Shown here: positions 55,631 through 64,000 of the stretch, one piece after another
Position numbering within the stretch: position 1 is the first letter of the stretch
Layout: every line of letters starts with the position of its first letter
NCBI GenBank assembly: GCA_965199245.1
Contig: CBDAQP010000003.1
Span: 868,001-932,000 of the forward strand
Direction: 5' to 3'
DNA: 64,000 bases
From: Carbonatibacter sp965199245
GTDB taxonomy: Bacteria; Pseudomonadota; Alphaproteobacteria; Kiloniellales; Kiloniellaceae
Position numbers and translations under genes: made by a program
The notes under the pieces: model-generated
Seen by the model: the letters and a program-made list of their open reading frames with translations, nothing else
The model's database searches: none
Told to the model about the DNA's origin: nothing

Positions 55631-55753
55631 TGTCTCCTATTCCCCGTGTCTTTTGCCCAAAGAAAACGCGCACACGACATGCGACCCCGCCTTTCTACGA
55701 CAAGTCGATAGCATGAGGCAATAAAACAATCGGGCAAACAAAATAAAGGCCAC

Positions 55754-58700
55754 CTAAAATTTGATTTTCGCCCGCAATCGGGCCGCATGGGCGCGAAAAC
55801 CGGAGCGCACAGACACATCATAATCCGCCCCGACAGACCAGCGTGGGCCGTCATGGGACAGACCCAAACCAGCCGTTCCCGACAGTCGCTCAACCTTTGC
55901 CCCCCTGACCTGAAAGGCGGCACCCCCCCCGATGAATTGTCCACGCAGTGTCGTTTGCCCACCCGCAAAATCATACGAGACCCCCACCCGCGCAGAGGGC
56001 GCAAACACGCCTGTTTTTCGCGTGATCCGTTTCTCAATCCTCGCCCCCAGCGACCCGGTAACAGTATCAAGAGATGCAACAGAAATGCCTTGATTCCAGT
56101 CCAAGGCCCCGGTCGTGGTGTAATCCGCAGCCCCCACCCGCGCCCACGACAGACCAGCGGTCGGGGTCACAACAGACCCCTCTCCCACAAGGAACGGCAT
56201 CCCGCCCCCAACGGAAGCCATGATCTGATTGGTGCCATAGCGGGCCTTGCGCATCAGGGTTGCCACCCTGGACGCGGATGTGACATAATTGCGCCCAAGC
56301 CCCAACTGGCCTTCGACATAATAGCGATCGGCGGTGTAATCGCCATAGACTGAAAACTGCGCGCTGTTCACCTCTGTTCTGGCCTGTCCCGCGCCCTTGC
56401 CCATCACATCGCTTGTGCTGTAAGCCACCGCCGCACCCACCCGCGACCTGTCCCCCACAGGCGCATCAACACCCCCGACAAGACCATGACTGGTCGTCGA
56501 AAATCCGTCAAGGCCCCCTGTTTTTGACTGCTTGCCCCAACGCCCGAAGGGCTTCAGCCAAAATGCACGATCCAGCCCTGCCCCACCAGTGGCAAAGCCT
56601 GTGTGTCTGGTGCCACCACCGCGCAAGGCAGACAGGCGATCAGACGACACCCCGGCCACCTGCCCCGCCACACTCACAATAGCCGCCGTCGCCCCGCTCA
56701 CAGCCGAACCTTGCGGAACCAGCTGTTCCGCCAGTTTTTTTGCCGCGACCCTGTTATCGAGCGCATCGGTCAAAATTTTCGCCAAAACCGATCCCTCTTT
56801 CACAGCCTTCATCGCAGACTCGGCCACAACACCCTGTTCGCGCGTCACACCGTAGGCAGAGGCCCGTTTCCCCGACAACCTGGCCTGCGCACTCACGACC
56901 CCATCCGCCGCGAGCGTATAAAGGTAAAAACGATTGCCCCTCAGACTCAGCCTGGACACCCCCGCCCCCAGATTGGCAGAAAAAAGTTTTCGCTGGCCGG
57001 CCGTAAAGTCATCGGGCAAGACAAGGGTCACTTTGTCCCCCGCCGTCAATCCTGCGGTATCAAGTCCCCCAACATCCAGAAAAGCACCGCTTGCAGAACC
57101 AAACGCATCACCCACAATAATCGTCGCGCCCCTGTTGAGCGTCAGATCACCGTGCACAGAAACAGGTTGTTCAAAAGTCACCCTGGCATTTTCATGGAGG
57201 GTCAGGGTTTGAGAGCGAACACCCTGTTCAAAAACAGCAGAGCCTGCAAAATTCTGTCCCTCATTCTGACCAACAAAGATCGCGGCGAGTCTATTCGTGG
57301 CCCCGATTTCATTTTTAAAGGTAATGGCATCTGCGACGCCTTCATCGTCATCGTAGATAAACAGATCCCCTTCGCCGGCGACATGACCGTCAAAGGTGGC
57401 ATAAATATCTTTCTTGCCATTTGTCGCATTGAACCTGACCTGGGCCCTTTGGGTACCATTGGCATCCAGAACAACCCGCGCAACCTGCCCCGATACTCCA
57501 AGCCCCGCGCGAAACTCCGCCACAGAGCTTTCCCCTGCCGCATCCCCGCCCGTGATCGTGATCTTTTCGGCCAGCACGTTTGGATTGGTCGCGTGGCTGT
57601 AGGTAAAAAGCGCATGACCTGCGCCTGTGCGCTCACCGATTTCAATCTCGCGCAGTTTGCCAATGATCTTTTCCTCCTCCGGATCGGCGGGGTCACTATC
57701 CGCGCCGATTTGCCCGGCAAAGGTGACGCTGTTTTGACCGACAACAACAATGCGCCCCTGACCTGTGTCCCCGTTATCGCCGAATATTCTATGCCTCACA
57801 GTGATGGCCTTGTTCCGGGCAGAAAAACGCGCCGTCGCCTTGCCAGTTTCACCGTAATCCGCCAGGATCATACTCTGCCCCCACAGGCTATCCTGAAATT
57901 CCGCGGTTGCCCCGCCACTGCTCCGCAGGTCAATCTCGTTCGCCAGAACAGCGCGTTTAAAAACGGCATGACCGCCCGTCCGTCCCTCCCCGACAATCAA
58001 CCGCCCCAGCCGGTTATAGGGATTGCCCCCGACCTGAAGACCAAAGGTCGCAACGTGTGAACCGTTCAGAACCCTGAGCGTCCCCTCGCCATTGGAACCG
58101 ACAAAAATCTTGACATTTTCGCCTGCCGCGATCTCCTGGTTTTCAGAACCGGAAATGACCAGAAACGCACGGCCTGCCGTGCCGTTATCGTCAAGGGTCA
58201 CATGACCGCCAAAGCGCGCATCTTTTTTGAGATCAAGTGTGGCCCGCGCCCCCCGGTTGTTCCGCCCGGCCCTGATCTCTGTCGTCCCTTCGGTGATTAA
58301 ATCACCCGAAAAAAGGGCGGTCACATCACCCCCGCGAAAGCGATCACTGCTCCGGTTCAGGGAGAGGTTTCTGACCACAGCACCATTGGCAACGCTCAGT
58401 TTCAACGACGCCTGTCTGTCCGCAGCCCCGAAGAGCGTGACATCAATCGCACGGAGGCCCTGCCTGAGAATACTGTCGAGCATGACATCAACATCATCGC
58501 GATCCGAATCAGATCTGAGTTCAAGCACCCCCGCCCCACCTGTCACAGTGCCAATTTCGATCTGCCCCGCCGCATCGCGATCACCTGTCCCGCCATCATT
58601 CGAACTGCGGTCAATGATCACTGTCCCACCCGTCAGTGTGAGGTTATCGCCTGATTTGGCCTGTCCGACACCGCCCGACGTCACATCGGCCCAGACAGCA

Positions 58701-58810
58701 TCACCCGTGCTGTGTCCGAGAGTCTGTTGGGCAGAGGCTCCGGAAACACCAGCAGTCGCCCCCATCACAACAAGGGCCGATAGACCCGCCAGTCGCCTTG
58801 TTTTGTTCAT
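55754..58810 (-). CDS. autotransporter adhesin (type Va secretion)
   Basis: The 1018-residue protein has a signal peptide ending near residue 28 (SAQ), a passenger of about 680 residues with GEGTLRVLNGS, VGEGRTGGHAVF and similar repeated beta-helix-type strands, and a C-terminal beta-barrel from about residue 740 (GLDRAFWLKPFG) to the terminal F. The ATG at 58810 follows GAAGG. The passenger would be exposed at the cell surface. It is homologous in the barrel to the fragment at 2223-3066. It lies 59 bases after zapE. Confidence 0.9.
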   Translation of the reverse strand: MNKTRRLAGLSALVVMGATAGVSGASAQQTLGHSTGDAVWADVTSGGVGQAKSGDNLTLTGGTVIIDRSSNDGGTGDRDAAGQIEIGTVTGGAGVLELRSDSDRDDVDVMLDSILRQGLRAIDVTLFGAADRQASLKLSVANGAVVRNLSLNRSSDRFRGGDVTALFSGDLITEGTTEIRAGRNNRGARATLDLKKDARFGGHVTLDDNGTAGRAFLVISGSENQEIAAGENVKIFVGSNGEGTLRVLNGSHVATFGLQVGGNPYNRLGRLIVGEGRTGGHAVFKRAVLANEIDLRSSGGATAEFQDSLWGQSMILADYGETGKATARFSARNKAITVRHRIFGDNGDTGQGRIVVVGQNSVTFAGQIGADSDPADPEEEKIIGKLREIEIGERTGAGHALFTYSHATNPNVLAEKITITGGDAAGESSVAEFRAGLGVSGQVARVVLDANGTQRAQVRFNATNGKKDIYATFDGHVAGEGDLFIYDDDEGVADAITFKNEIGATNRLAAIFVGQNEGQNFAGSAVFEQGVRSQTLTLHENARVTFEQPVSVHGDLTLNRGATIIVGDAFGSASGAFLDVGGLDTAGLTAGDKVTLVLPDDFTAGQRKLFSANLGAGVSRLSLRGNRFYLYTLAADGVVSAQARLSGKRASAYGVTREQGVVAESAMKAVKEGSVLAKILTDALDNRVAAKKLAEQLVPQGSAVSGATAAIVSVAGQVAGVSSDRLSALRGGGTRHTGFATGGAGLDRAFWLKPFGRWGKQSKTGGLDGFSTTSHGLVGGVDAPVGDRSRVGAAVAYSTSDVMGKGAGQARTEVNSAQFSVYGDYTADRYYVEGQLGLGRNYVTSASRVATLMRKARYGTNQIMASVGGGMPFLVGEGSVVTPTAGLSWARVGAADYTTTGALDWNQGISVASLDTVTGSLGARIEKRITRKTGVFAPSARVGVSYDFAGGQTTLRGQFIGGGAAFQVRGAKVERLSGTAGLGLSHDGPRWSVGADYDVSVRSGFRAHAARLRAKIKF

Positions 58811-58869
58811 TTTCAAGCCTTCAACACAGGTAAATTCCGAACCGGTCGCAGGTGACATGAGCACCGTGT

Positions 58870-60012
58870 TTATTTTGAAAACAATGCCAAAGCGTGGGGC
58901 TGTGCCATATAACGCGCCGAACCCATCTCGTTCAGTCTGCTGACGGTGCGTTGAAACTCTTCCGCCCCCGGCCCGACGGGATAAAGGGCCTCTGGCAGGC
59001 CAGCGGCAGAGATCACCAGCTTACAGCGATATTCATAGAGCGCATCGACCAGCACCATGAAACGGCGGGCCGCGTTGCGATATTCCGGGGAGAGAATCGG
59101 AAGATCATTCAATACAATAACCGGATAGTATCGCGCAAGGGTCAGATAATCCTGTGCGCCCAGGGGAACCTCACAGAGATCGGCAAAGGCAAAGGCCGCC
59201 ACAGGCCCCGCCGCGTGTGGGATATGGAGCCTGCGCCCCGACAATGACAACACAGCAGGGGCAACGGGATGCCCCCCGGCAAAACGGTCAAAGGCCGCCG
59301 CCACATGCTGGCGGGTTGCGGGTGTCAGGGGGGAAAAATAAACAGCCTCCGCACGGGGGCCACCCCGGCGGTAGTCAATACCACCATCCAGTTCCAGCAG
59401 ATCCAGATTCTGCTGCAACAGATCGATAAAGGGCAGGAAATTCTGCCGTTGCAGACCCCCTTCGTAGAGGCGATCCGGCGACCAGTTTGACGTCGCCACC
59501 ACAACCACCCCCCGATCGAGCAACGCCGTAAAAAGCCGCCCCAGGATCATGGCATCGGCAATATTGACCACATGGAATTCATCAAAACACAATAACCACG
59601 ACTCATCACAGAGTGCATCGGCAAGAGACAATAAAACATCTGTCGTTTTTTTGTCCTGGCGCAGACGGTGCAAACGCGCGTGAACCTCTGCCATAAAGCT
59701 GTGAAAATGAACGCGCCGTTTACGCACGACAGGGGCCGTGTCAAAAAAAATGTCCATCAACATGGACTTTCCCGTCCCCACAGACCCGTAAAGATAAAGC
59801 CCCTGCGGGGCGGCCTGCTGTTCACGCCGCGCCAACCCCAAACGCGCCTGCCACGCCTTGCGCCAATCACCGGAGCCTGTCCGGGGTTCATAGCCCCGCA
59901 AGGCCAGAAAAAGGCTCTGGAGTTTTTCTGCGGCAAGGGCCTGCATCGGATCGGGGCGCAAAAACCCGGCCTGTTGCCTCTGGCGATAACGCGCAAGGGG
60001 GCCATCGCCCAT
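58870..60012 (-). CDS. zapE: cell division protein ZapE / AFG1-like ATPase
   Basis: The 380-residue P-loop ATPase has GLYLYGSVGTGKSMLMD (Walker A), LLCFDEFHV (Walker B), and VVVATSNWSPDRLYEGGLQR, the hallmark of the AFG1/ZapE family. ZapE acts at the division ring and in protein quality control. The neighbouring genes give no further hint. Confidence 0.92.
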   Translation of the reverse strand: MGDGPLARYRQRQQAGFLRPDPMQALAAEKLQSLFLALRGYEPRTGSGDWRKAWQARLGLARREQQAAPQGLYLYGSVGTGKSMLMDIFFDTAPVVRKRRVHFHSFMAEVHARLHRLRQDKKTTDVLLSLADALCDESWLLCFDEFHVVNIADAMILGRLFTALLDRGVVVVATSNWSPDRLYEGGLQRQNFLPFIDLLQQNLDLLELDGGIDYRRGGPRAEAVYFSPLTPATRQHVAAAFDRFAGGHPVAPAVLSLSGRRLHIPHAAGPVAAFAFADLCEVPLGAQDYLTLARYYPVIVLNDLPILSPEYRNAARRFMVLVDALYEYRCKLVISAAGLPEALYPVGPGAEEFQRTVSRLNEMGSARYMAQPHALALFSK

Positions 60013-60051
60013 TGGTTTTTTGCCCTTTGATGCGGATTTATCCTGACGTGC

Positions 60052-60819
60052 CTACTGGCCCGCCTGCTGTGCGGCATGGAGATCACGCACCGCCGCCCTT
60101 GCCCCATTGAGCATAAAAGCCTGTTCGGACGCAACAAAAAATCCTGTCACGCCCTGTGCAATCAGGGGTGGAACGGCGTGGACATCAGCCACAAAGGTCA
60201 AACAGCGTTTTCCTGCCGCCCGCGCCGCCGCCGCAACATCGGACAGGGCGGCAACAACGCGGGGCGCGGTCATCGACTGTTCGCCCAAGCACACAGCGAC
60301 ATCCGCCGGCCCGAAAAACAGCGCATCAATCCCGTCCACCCGGGCGATATCCCCCGCCCTCTCAAGGCCACCGGGGTCTTCGATCTGTGCGATCACCAGG
60401 GTTTCACGCCGGCTCTGTTCCAGTAATTCCGGCAGGGAGCGCGTGGCAAAACCAGCCCAGCGCGTCGATCCGGCATAGCCGCGCCCCCCTGCGCCAAAAC
60501 GCGCCTGACAGGCCACCGAACGGGCTGTGTCCACGCTGTCAACATGGGGGACGATCACCCCCGTTGCCCCGCTATCAAGGGCTTGCAGGGTCGCAGAGGG
60601 GCTGTGATCCTGAACACGCACCAGGGTCGGAACACCCTTCGCACGGGCCAGGGCCAGACAGCTATCCATCCGCTGACGATCAAAGGGCGCGTGTTCGGCA
60701 TCCAGCGTCAAAAAATCAAACCCCGCCATGGCCAGAACCTCGACCACTTCAAGGGCCGGGGTTTTTATCATGGTACTGGTCAAAATGCCTGTTCCGGCAA
60801 AATCATCACGGAGGCTCAT
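60052..60819 (-). CDS. HpcH/HpaI-family aldolase
   Basis: The 255-residue TIM-barrel class II aldolase has GFDFLTLDAEHAPFD, VRVQDHSP, GATGVIVPHVDS, VIAQIEDPGGL and FFGPADVAVCLG. Members cleave 4-hydroxy-2-oxo acids or 2-keto-3-deoxy sugar acids with a divalent metal. It overlaps the LacI-type regulator gene by 4 bases. The substrate is unknown. Confidence 0.9.
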   Translation of the reverse strand: MSLRDDFAGTGILTSTMIKTPALEVVEVLAMAGFDFLTLDAEHAPFDRQRMDSCLALARAKGVPTLVRVQDHSPSATLQALDSGATGVIVPHVDSVDTARSVACQARFGAGGRGYAGSTRWAGFATRSLPELLEQSRRETLVIAQIEDPGGLERAGDIARVDGIDALFFGPADVAVCLGEQSMTAPRVVAALSDVAAAARAAGKRCLTFVADVHAVPPLIAQGVTGFFVASEQAFMLNGARAAVRDLHAAQQAGQ

Positions 60820-61895
60820 GAGTCTGTCCCTTTCATTGTCCCTGTCATTTTCCCTGTCGTTGTCTGTCTGATTTGAAGGGGGCCATCAATGGACAGGCGG
60901 CGTGGCTTGAAACTTTCGTGCCCGCGCGTCGTTGAATGGCCGCACTCGATCGCCGTGAGCAACAGCGTCACCGTTTCACGCACCATCTGGTTGATGGGCT
61001 GGCGCACGGTTGTCAGCTGGTACGACGGCCAGGACGCCATGGGCACATCATCATAGCCCACCACCGCCACGTCCCGGGGAATAGACAGGCCACAGAGAAA
61101 GCGCACCGCATCCATTACGGCAAGGGCCATGTGATCATTGGCAACAAAGACCGCATCAGGGCGGTCATCCGCGTGCAGCTGTGGGCCGAACAGACTGAAC
61201 GCGGCCCCGGTCGCACCCTCGCGCGTGAACTGCCCCGCCGCACGGCGATAAAGGCCGCGCCCATGGCGGGCGAGGCCACTGACCAGACCGGCCTCGCGGT
61301 CGCGCTGGGTTGCGGTATCCTCGCGCCCTGCGATATAGGCAATCCTGGCAAAGCCCTCCTCGACCAGATGATCTGCAACTTTTTTCCCGCCACTGTAATT
61401 ATCGGATGTCACCGCACTCAACCGGTCATCATCCTGGGAGCGATTAAACAGCACAACCGGAATGCCTTCGTGTTGACAACGCTGGGCGAGGCAGGACGAC
61501 ATACTGGCAGAGGCAATGACCAGACCATCAACCTTGTAATCCAGAATCTCTGTCAGGGTTCTGTCCGAATTGTCAATTTCCTGTGCACTCATAAAGATCA
61601 GGGCATGATACCCGCAGACCTGAAGCTGTTGCGTCAGACGCTGGATCGCATCGGGATAAAACTGGTTATCGAGGTAGCCCACGACGATTCCAATCATCCG
61701 GCTGCGCCCCGTGACCAAAGTCCGCGCCAGGGCATCAGGACGATAACCAAGCTGTTGCGCCGCGTGGTGAACCCTGGCCCGGGTTTTGGCCGACACCGAC
61801 GCACCCCTGGTATAGACACGACTGACCGCAGATTGACTCACCCCCGCCAGATCTGCGACCTCTTTCGATGTGACCCTGCCCCGCGTTCTTGCCAT
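60816..61895 (-). CDS. LacI-family transcription regulator
   Basis: The 359-residue regulator has an N-terminal HTH (VTSKEVADLAGVSQSAVSRVYTRGASVS with hinge GYRPDALARTL) and a periplasmic-binding-like effector domain. The ATG at 61895 shares a base with the stop of the SDR gene. It probably controls the operon HisD-SDR-LacI-aldolase in which it lies. Confidence 0.9.
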   Translation of the reverse strand: MARTRGRVTSKEVADLAGVSQSAVSRVYTRGASVSAKTRARVHHAAQQLGYRPDALARTLVTGRSRMIGIVVGYLDNQFYPDAIQRLTQQLQVCGYHALIFMSAQEIDNSDRTLTEILDYKVDGLVIASASMSSCLAQRCQHEGIPVVLFNRSQDDDRLSAVTSDNYSGGKKVADHLVEEGFARIAYIAGREDTATQRDREAGLVSGLARHGRGLYRRAAGQFTREGATGAAFSLFGPQLHADDRPDAVFVANDHMALAVMDAVRFLCGLSIPRDVAVVGYDDVPMASWPSYQLTTVRQPINQMVRETVTLLLTAIECGHSTTRGHESFKPRRLSIDGPLQIRQTTTGKMTGTMKGTDS

Positions 61896-62671
61896 TATCC
61901 GGCTGTCCACCCGCCATCAATCAACAGGGATGTTCCCGTCATGAGTGCAGAGGCCGCAGAGGCCAGAAACACCACGGCCCCCATAATATCCGTGACCTCC
62001 CCCACCCGGCCCAGCCTGATTTTTTCCGTGATCCACGCCGCGCGGTCCGGGTCGTCAAAGGTCGCCTGTGTCAAGGGTGTCCGGATAAAGGTCGGGCAAA
62101 TGGAATTGACCCGGATGCCGTGTCGCCCCCACTCCACAGCCATCGCCTTTTGAAAGCCCTCCAGGGCGTGTTTTGACCCACAGTACACCGCGCGATCAAT
62201 CCCGCCCGTATGGGCCATCTGGCTCGAGATAAAAACAATCGACCCGCCCCGCCCCCGCGCAATCATTTTTCTCGCCGCCGCCTGGGCCAGAAAAAAGCTG
62301 CTCCTGACGTTCAGGTTCGTCACCGCGTCGTAGTCCTCTACCCGCGCGTCAAGCGCGGGGCCATGACGGGCCATCCCTGCAGAGTTGACCACAATATCAA
62401 ACCCCGCCGCCCCGTGCCAAAAATCTGACAATGCACCCAGATCACTCATGTCACAGACCACCGTCCGGACAGGCCAGCCCTCGCGCTGGAACAACCGTTC
62501 CGTCGCCGCCAGTCTGTCCGGACTACGGGCCAGCAGCGTCACCGCCGCCCCGGCCTCTGCCAATGCCACCGCCGCGCCCAGTCCCAGCCCGCCGGTCGCC
62601 CCCGTCACAAGGGCCGTGCGATCATCCAGACGAAACGACGGCGTCCGCGGACAATCCGGAATTGATCCCAT
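61895..62671 (-). CDS. SDR-family dehydrogenase
   Basis: The 258-residue classical SDR has TALVTGATGGLGLGAA, VVNSAGMA, catalytic Ser in ISSQMAHTGG and YCGSK, and the C-terminal GTSLLIDGGW. The ATG at 62671 shares a base with the HisD stop (TGATG). The frame is open upstream, but that part is antisense-like HisD sequence. It probably oxidises a sugar-like or hydroxy-acid substrate. Confidence 0.88.
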   Translation of the reverse strand: MGSIPDCPRTPSFRLDDRTALVTGATGGLGLGAAVALAEAGAAVTLLARSPDRLAATERLFQREGWPVRTVVCDMSDLGALSDFWHGAAGFDIVVNSAGMARHGPALDARVEDYDAVTNLNVRSSFFLAQAAARKMIARGRGGSIVFISSQMAHTGGIDRAVYCGSKHALEGFQKAMAVEWGRHGIRVNSICPTFIRTPLTQATFDDPDRAAWITEKIRLGRVGEVTDIMGAVVFLASAASALMTGTSLLIDGGWTAG

Positions 62672-63978
62672 CAATCCGCCGCCTGTGCATAGGGAACATT
62701 GCCCCCGCCATAACGCCGCACGCGCACATTGGCCTGCTCCGCGTGACCCGAAAAACCTTCGAGCAACGACAACCGCGAACAATAGGCCCCGATCCTGGCG
62801 GCGGCCTCATCCGTTTCAATGCGTTGATAGCTATGGGTTTTCAAATACTTTCCAACCCAAAGCCCCCCGGTATAACGCCCCGCCTTCATCGTCGGCAGGG
62901 TGTGGTTGGTTCCAATCACCTTATCCCCGTTCGCAACGTTGGTGCGCGGCCCCAGAAACAGGGCCCCGTAACAGGTCATCCTGTCCAAAAACCACTGGTC
63001 GCGGGCGGTCATGACCTGAACGTGTTCCGATGCAATGTCATTGGCAACATCCAGCATGTCTTCATAGCTGTCACAGACAATGACTTCCCCGTAATCCGCC
63101 CAGGAGACCCGGGCGGTGTCCGCCGTGGGCAAAATATCCAGCAAACGCCCGATTTCCGCGAGTGTCTCACGGGCCAGCCTTTCGGAATTGGTCACGAGGA
63201 CACAGGGCGAATTATAGCCGTGTTCCGCCTGTCCCAACAGGTCTGTGGCGCAGAGTTCCGCATCAACCGTTTCATCAGCAATGACCATTGTTTCCGTCGG
63301 CCCGGCGAACAGATCAATCCCCACCCGCCCGAACAGCTGGCGTTTTGCCTCTGCCACAAAGGCATTCCCCGGCCCGACCAGCATATGAACCGGTTCAATC
63401 GTTTCGGTTCCAATCGCCATGGCCCCAATGGCCTGAATCCCGCCCAAAACATAAATGTCATGCGCCCCCGCCAGATGAATCGCCGCAATCACCGCCGGAT
63501 TTGGCTCTCCCCTGAACGGCGGCGTACAGGCAACAATGCGCGGCACCCCGGCAACGGCGGCGGTTAAAACCGACATATGGGCCGAGGCAACCATGGGAAA
63601 CTTGCCCCCGGGAATGTAACAGCCCGCCGACTGCACCGGAATATTCCTGTGCCCCAGGATAACACCGGGCAGGGTTTCGATCTCGACATCCGTCATCGAG
63701 GCCCGCTGTGCCCGGGCAAAGCGGCGCACCTGGGTCTGGGCAAAGCGGATATCATCCAGATCACGTGCGCTGACCTTTGCCATCAGCCGCTGAATATCTT
63801 CATCGCCCAAACGATAGCTTTCAGGTGCATAGCCATCAAATTTTTCTGACAGGGCCCGCACAGCCTGATCGCCGTTTTGCTCAATCTCGCGCAGGGTGTC
63901 CTCGACAATCGCACGCACCCTGGCATTGTCATCCGCCCGCTCTGTCTGCGGCTTTCCGCGTTTGAGATAACGCACCAT
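62671..63978 (-). CDS. HisD-family dehydrogenase, not histidine biosynthesis (HpsN-like)
   Basis: The 435-residue protein is a histidinol dehydrogenase homologue with the NAD and zinc segments: YIPGGKFPMVASAHMSV, LVGPGNAFVAEAKRQLFG, GPTETMVIADET, GQAEHGYNS and ASEHVQV. It stands outside any his operon, with SDR, LacI and an aldolase. Paralogues of this kind oxidise other alcohols, for example sulfopropanediol 3-dehydrogenase HpsN. GGGAGG precedes the ATG at 63978. Function is inferred from family and context. Confidence 0.85.
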   Translation of the reverse strand: MVRYLKRGKPQTERADDNARVRAIVEDTLREIEQNGDQAVRALSEKFDGYAPESYRLGDEDIQRLMAKVSARDLDDIRFAQTQVRRFARAQRASMTDVEIETLPGVILGHRNIPVQSAGCYIPGGKFPMVASAHMSVLTAAVAGVPRIVACTPPFRGEPNPAVIAAIHLAGAHDIYVLGGIQAIGAMAIGTETIEPVHMLVGPGNAFVAEAKRQLFGRVGIDLFAGPTETMVIADETVDAELCATDLLGQAEHGYNSPCVLVTNSERLARETLAEIGRLLDILPTADTARVSWADYGEVIVCDSYEDMLDVANDIASEHVQVMTARDQWFLDRMTCYGALFLGPRTNVANGDKVIGTNHTLPTMKAGRYTGGLWVGKYLKTHSYQRIETDEAAARIGAYCSRLSLLEGFSGHAEQANVRVRRYGGGNVPYAQAAD

Positions 63979-64000
63979 CGAAAATCCTCCCGAAATCCGC

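Noticed and set aside
54731..55711. Plus-strand frame of 326 codons opposite mdh
   Set aside because: mdh is unmistakable on the minus strand; the plus frame has no recognisable motif.
56603..58060. Plus-strand open frame of 485 codons opposite the autotransporter
   Set aside because: The minus-strand gene has a signal peptide, passenger and barrel; the plus frame has low-complexity Arg/Pro-rich sequence and no RBS.
60936..62153. Long plus-strand open frame (405 codons) opposite the LacI and SDR genes
   Set aside because: It is antisense to two well-supported genes and has no domain; a by-product of codon bias in G+C-rich DNA.
62671..63978. Histidine biosynthesis hisD
   Set aside because: No other his genes are near, and the neighbours are SDR, LacI and an aldolase, so a catabolic HisD paralogue is preferred.

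Overview
The window looks like a chromosomal piece from an alphaproteobacterium. The mdh-sucC-sucD-sucA-sucB-lpd operon order, the pstSCAB-phoU-phoB block, the long PstC and PstA proteins, and the mix of TRAP, TTT and RbsABC-type transporters all point that way. The order or genus cannot be fixed from sequence reading alone. Most of the window is dense, operon-like metabolic DNA. Two stretches, about 1-8 kb and 39.3-45.3 kb, are accessory DNA with decayed IS elements, broken genes and defence-like genes. No rRNA, tRNA or CRISPR array was seen.

Region by region. (1) 1-8.1 kb, accessory: a PLD-SNF2-type helicase cut by the window edge; a 4 x 24-bp tandem repeat; a head-to-head junction of two 5'-truncated genes (autotransporter barrel, ferredoxin reductase); a decayed IS630 element; a GNAT fragment with a slippery A7 run; two small membrane proteins; and an AT-rich PDDEXK_4-type nuclease between direct repeats of an IS5-like terminus. 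(2) 8.2-14.3 kb: the phosphate operon pstS-pstC-pstA-pstB-phoU-phoB. (3) 14.2-24 kb, minus strand: a nucleotide-sugar epimerase/dehydratase, rpe, and a sugar operon (binding protein, ATPase, permease, GMC oxidoreductase, SDR, FAH-family hydrolase) that suggests non-phosphorylating deoxy-sugar acid breakdown. (4) 24-28.6 kb, minus strand: gamma-glutamyltransferase-family enzyme plus a TctCBA transporter, divergent from two IclR regulators. (5) 30.3-36.4 kb, plus strand: aldo/keto reductase, RraA-like protein, split UxaA/SuyAB-type dehydratase and a TRAP transporter. (6) 36.5-39.3 kb: rsmB, a DUF2062 protein and a CDP-alcohol phosphatidyltransferase.

(7) 39.4-45.3 kb, defence island: a three-gene overlapping operon with an HNH endonuclease, a 75-aa middle component and a DUF2326 ATPase, which I read as an ABC-three-component (ABC-3C) conflict system. 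It is followed by a 37-codon ORF with a strong ribosome binding site, a hipBA toxin-antitoxin pair, and a nest of IS630 and IS5 remnants. IS5 relics bracket the island. (8) 45.3-55.7 kb, minus strand: the TCA-cycle operon mdh-sucCDAB-lpd ending in an L-2-hydroxyglutarate oxidase-like gene; its E2 subunit carries two lipoyl domains. (9) 55.7-64 kb, minus strand: a complete autotransporter adhesin, zapE, and an operon of HisD-family dehydrogenase, SDR, LacI regulator and HpcH/HpaI aldolase.

The best candidate for an exciting system is the ABC-3C operon with its small downstream ORF. The lone PDDEXK nuclease cassette comes second. Function statements rest on motif recognition and knowledge of families; no database search was run.
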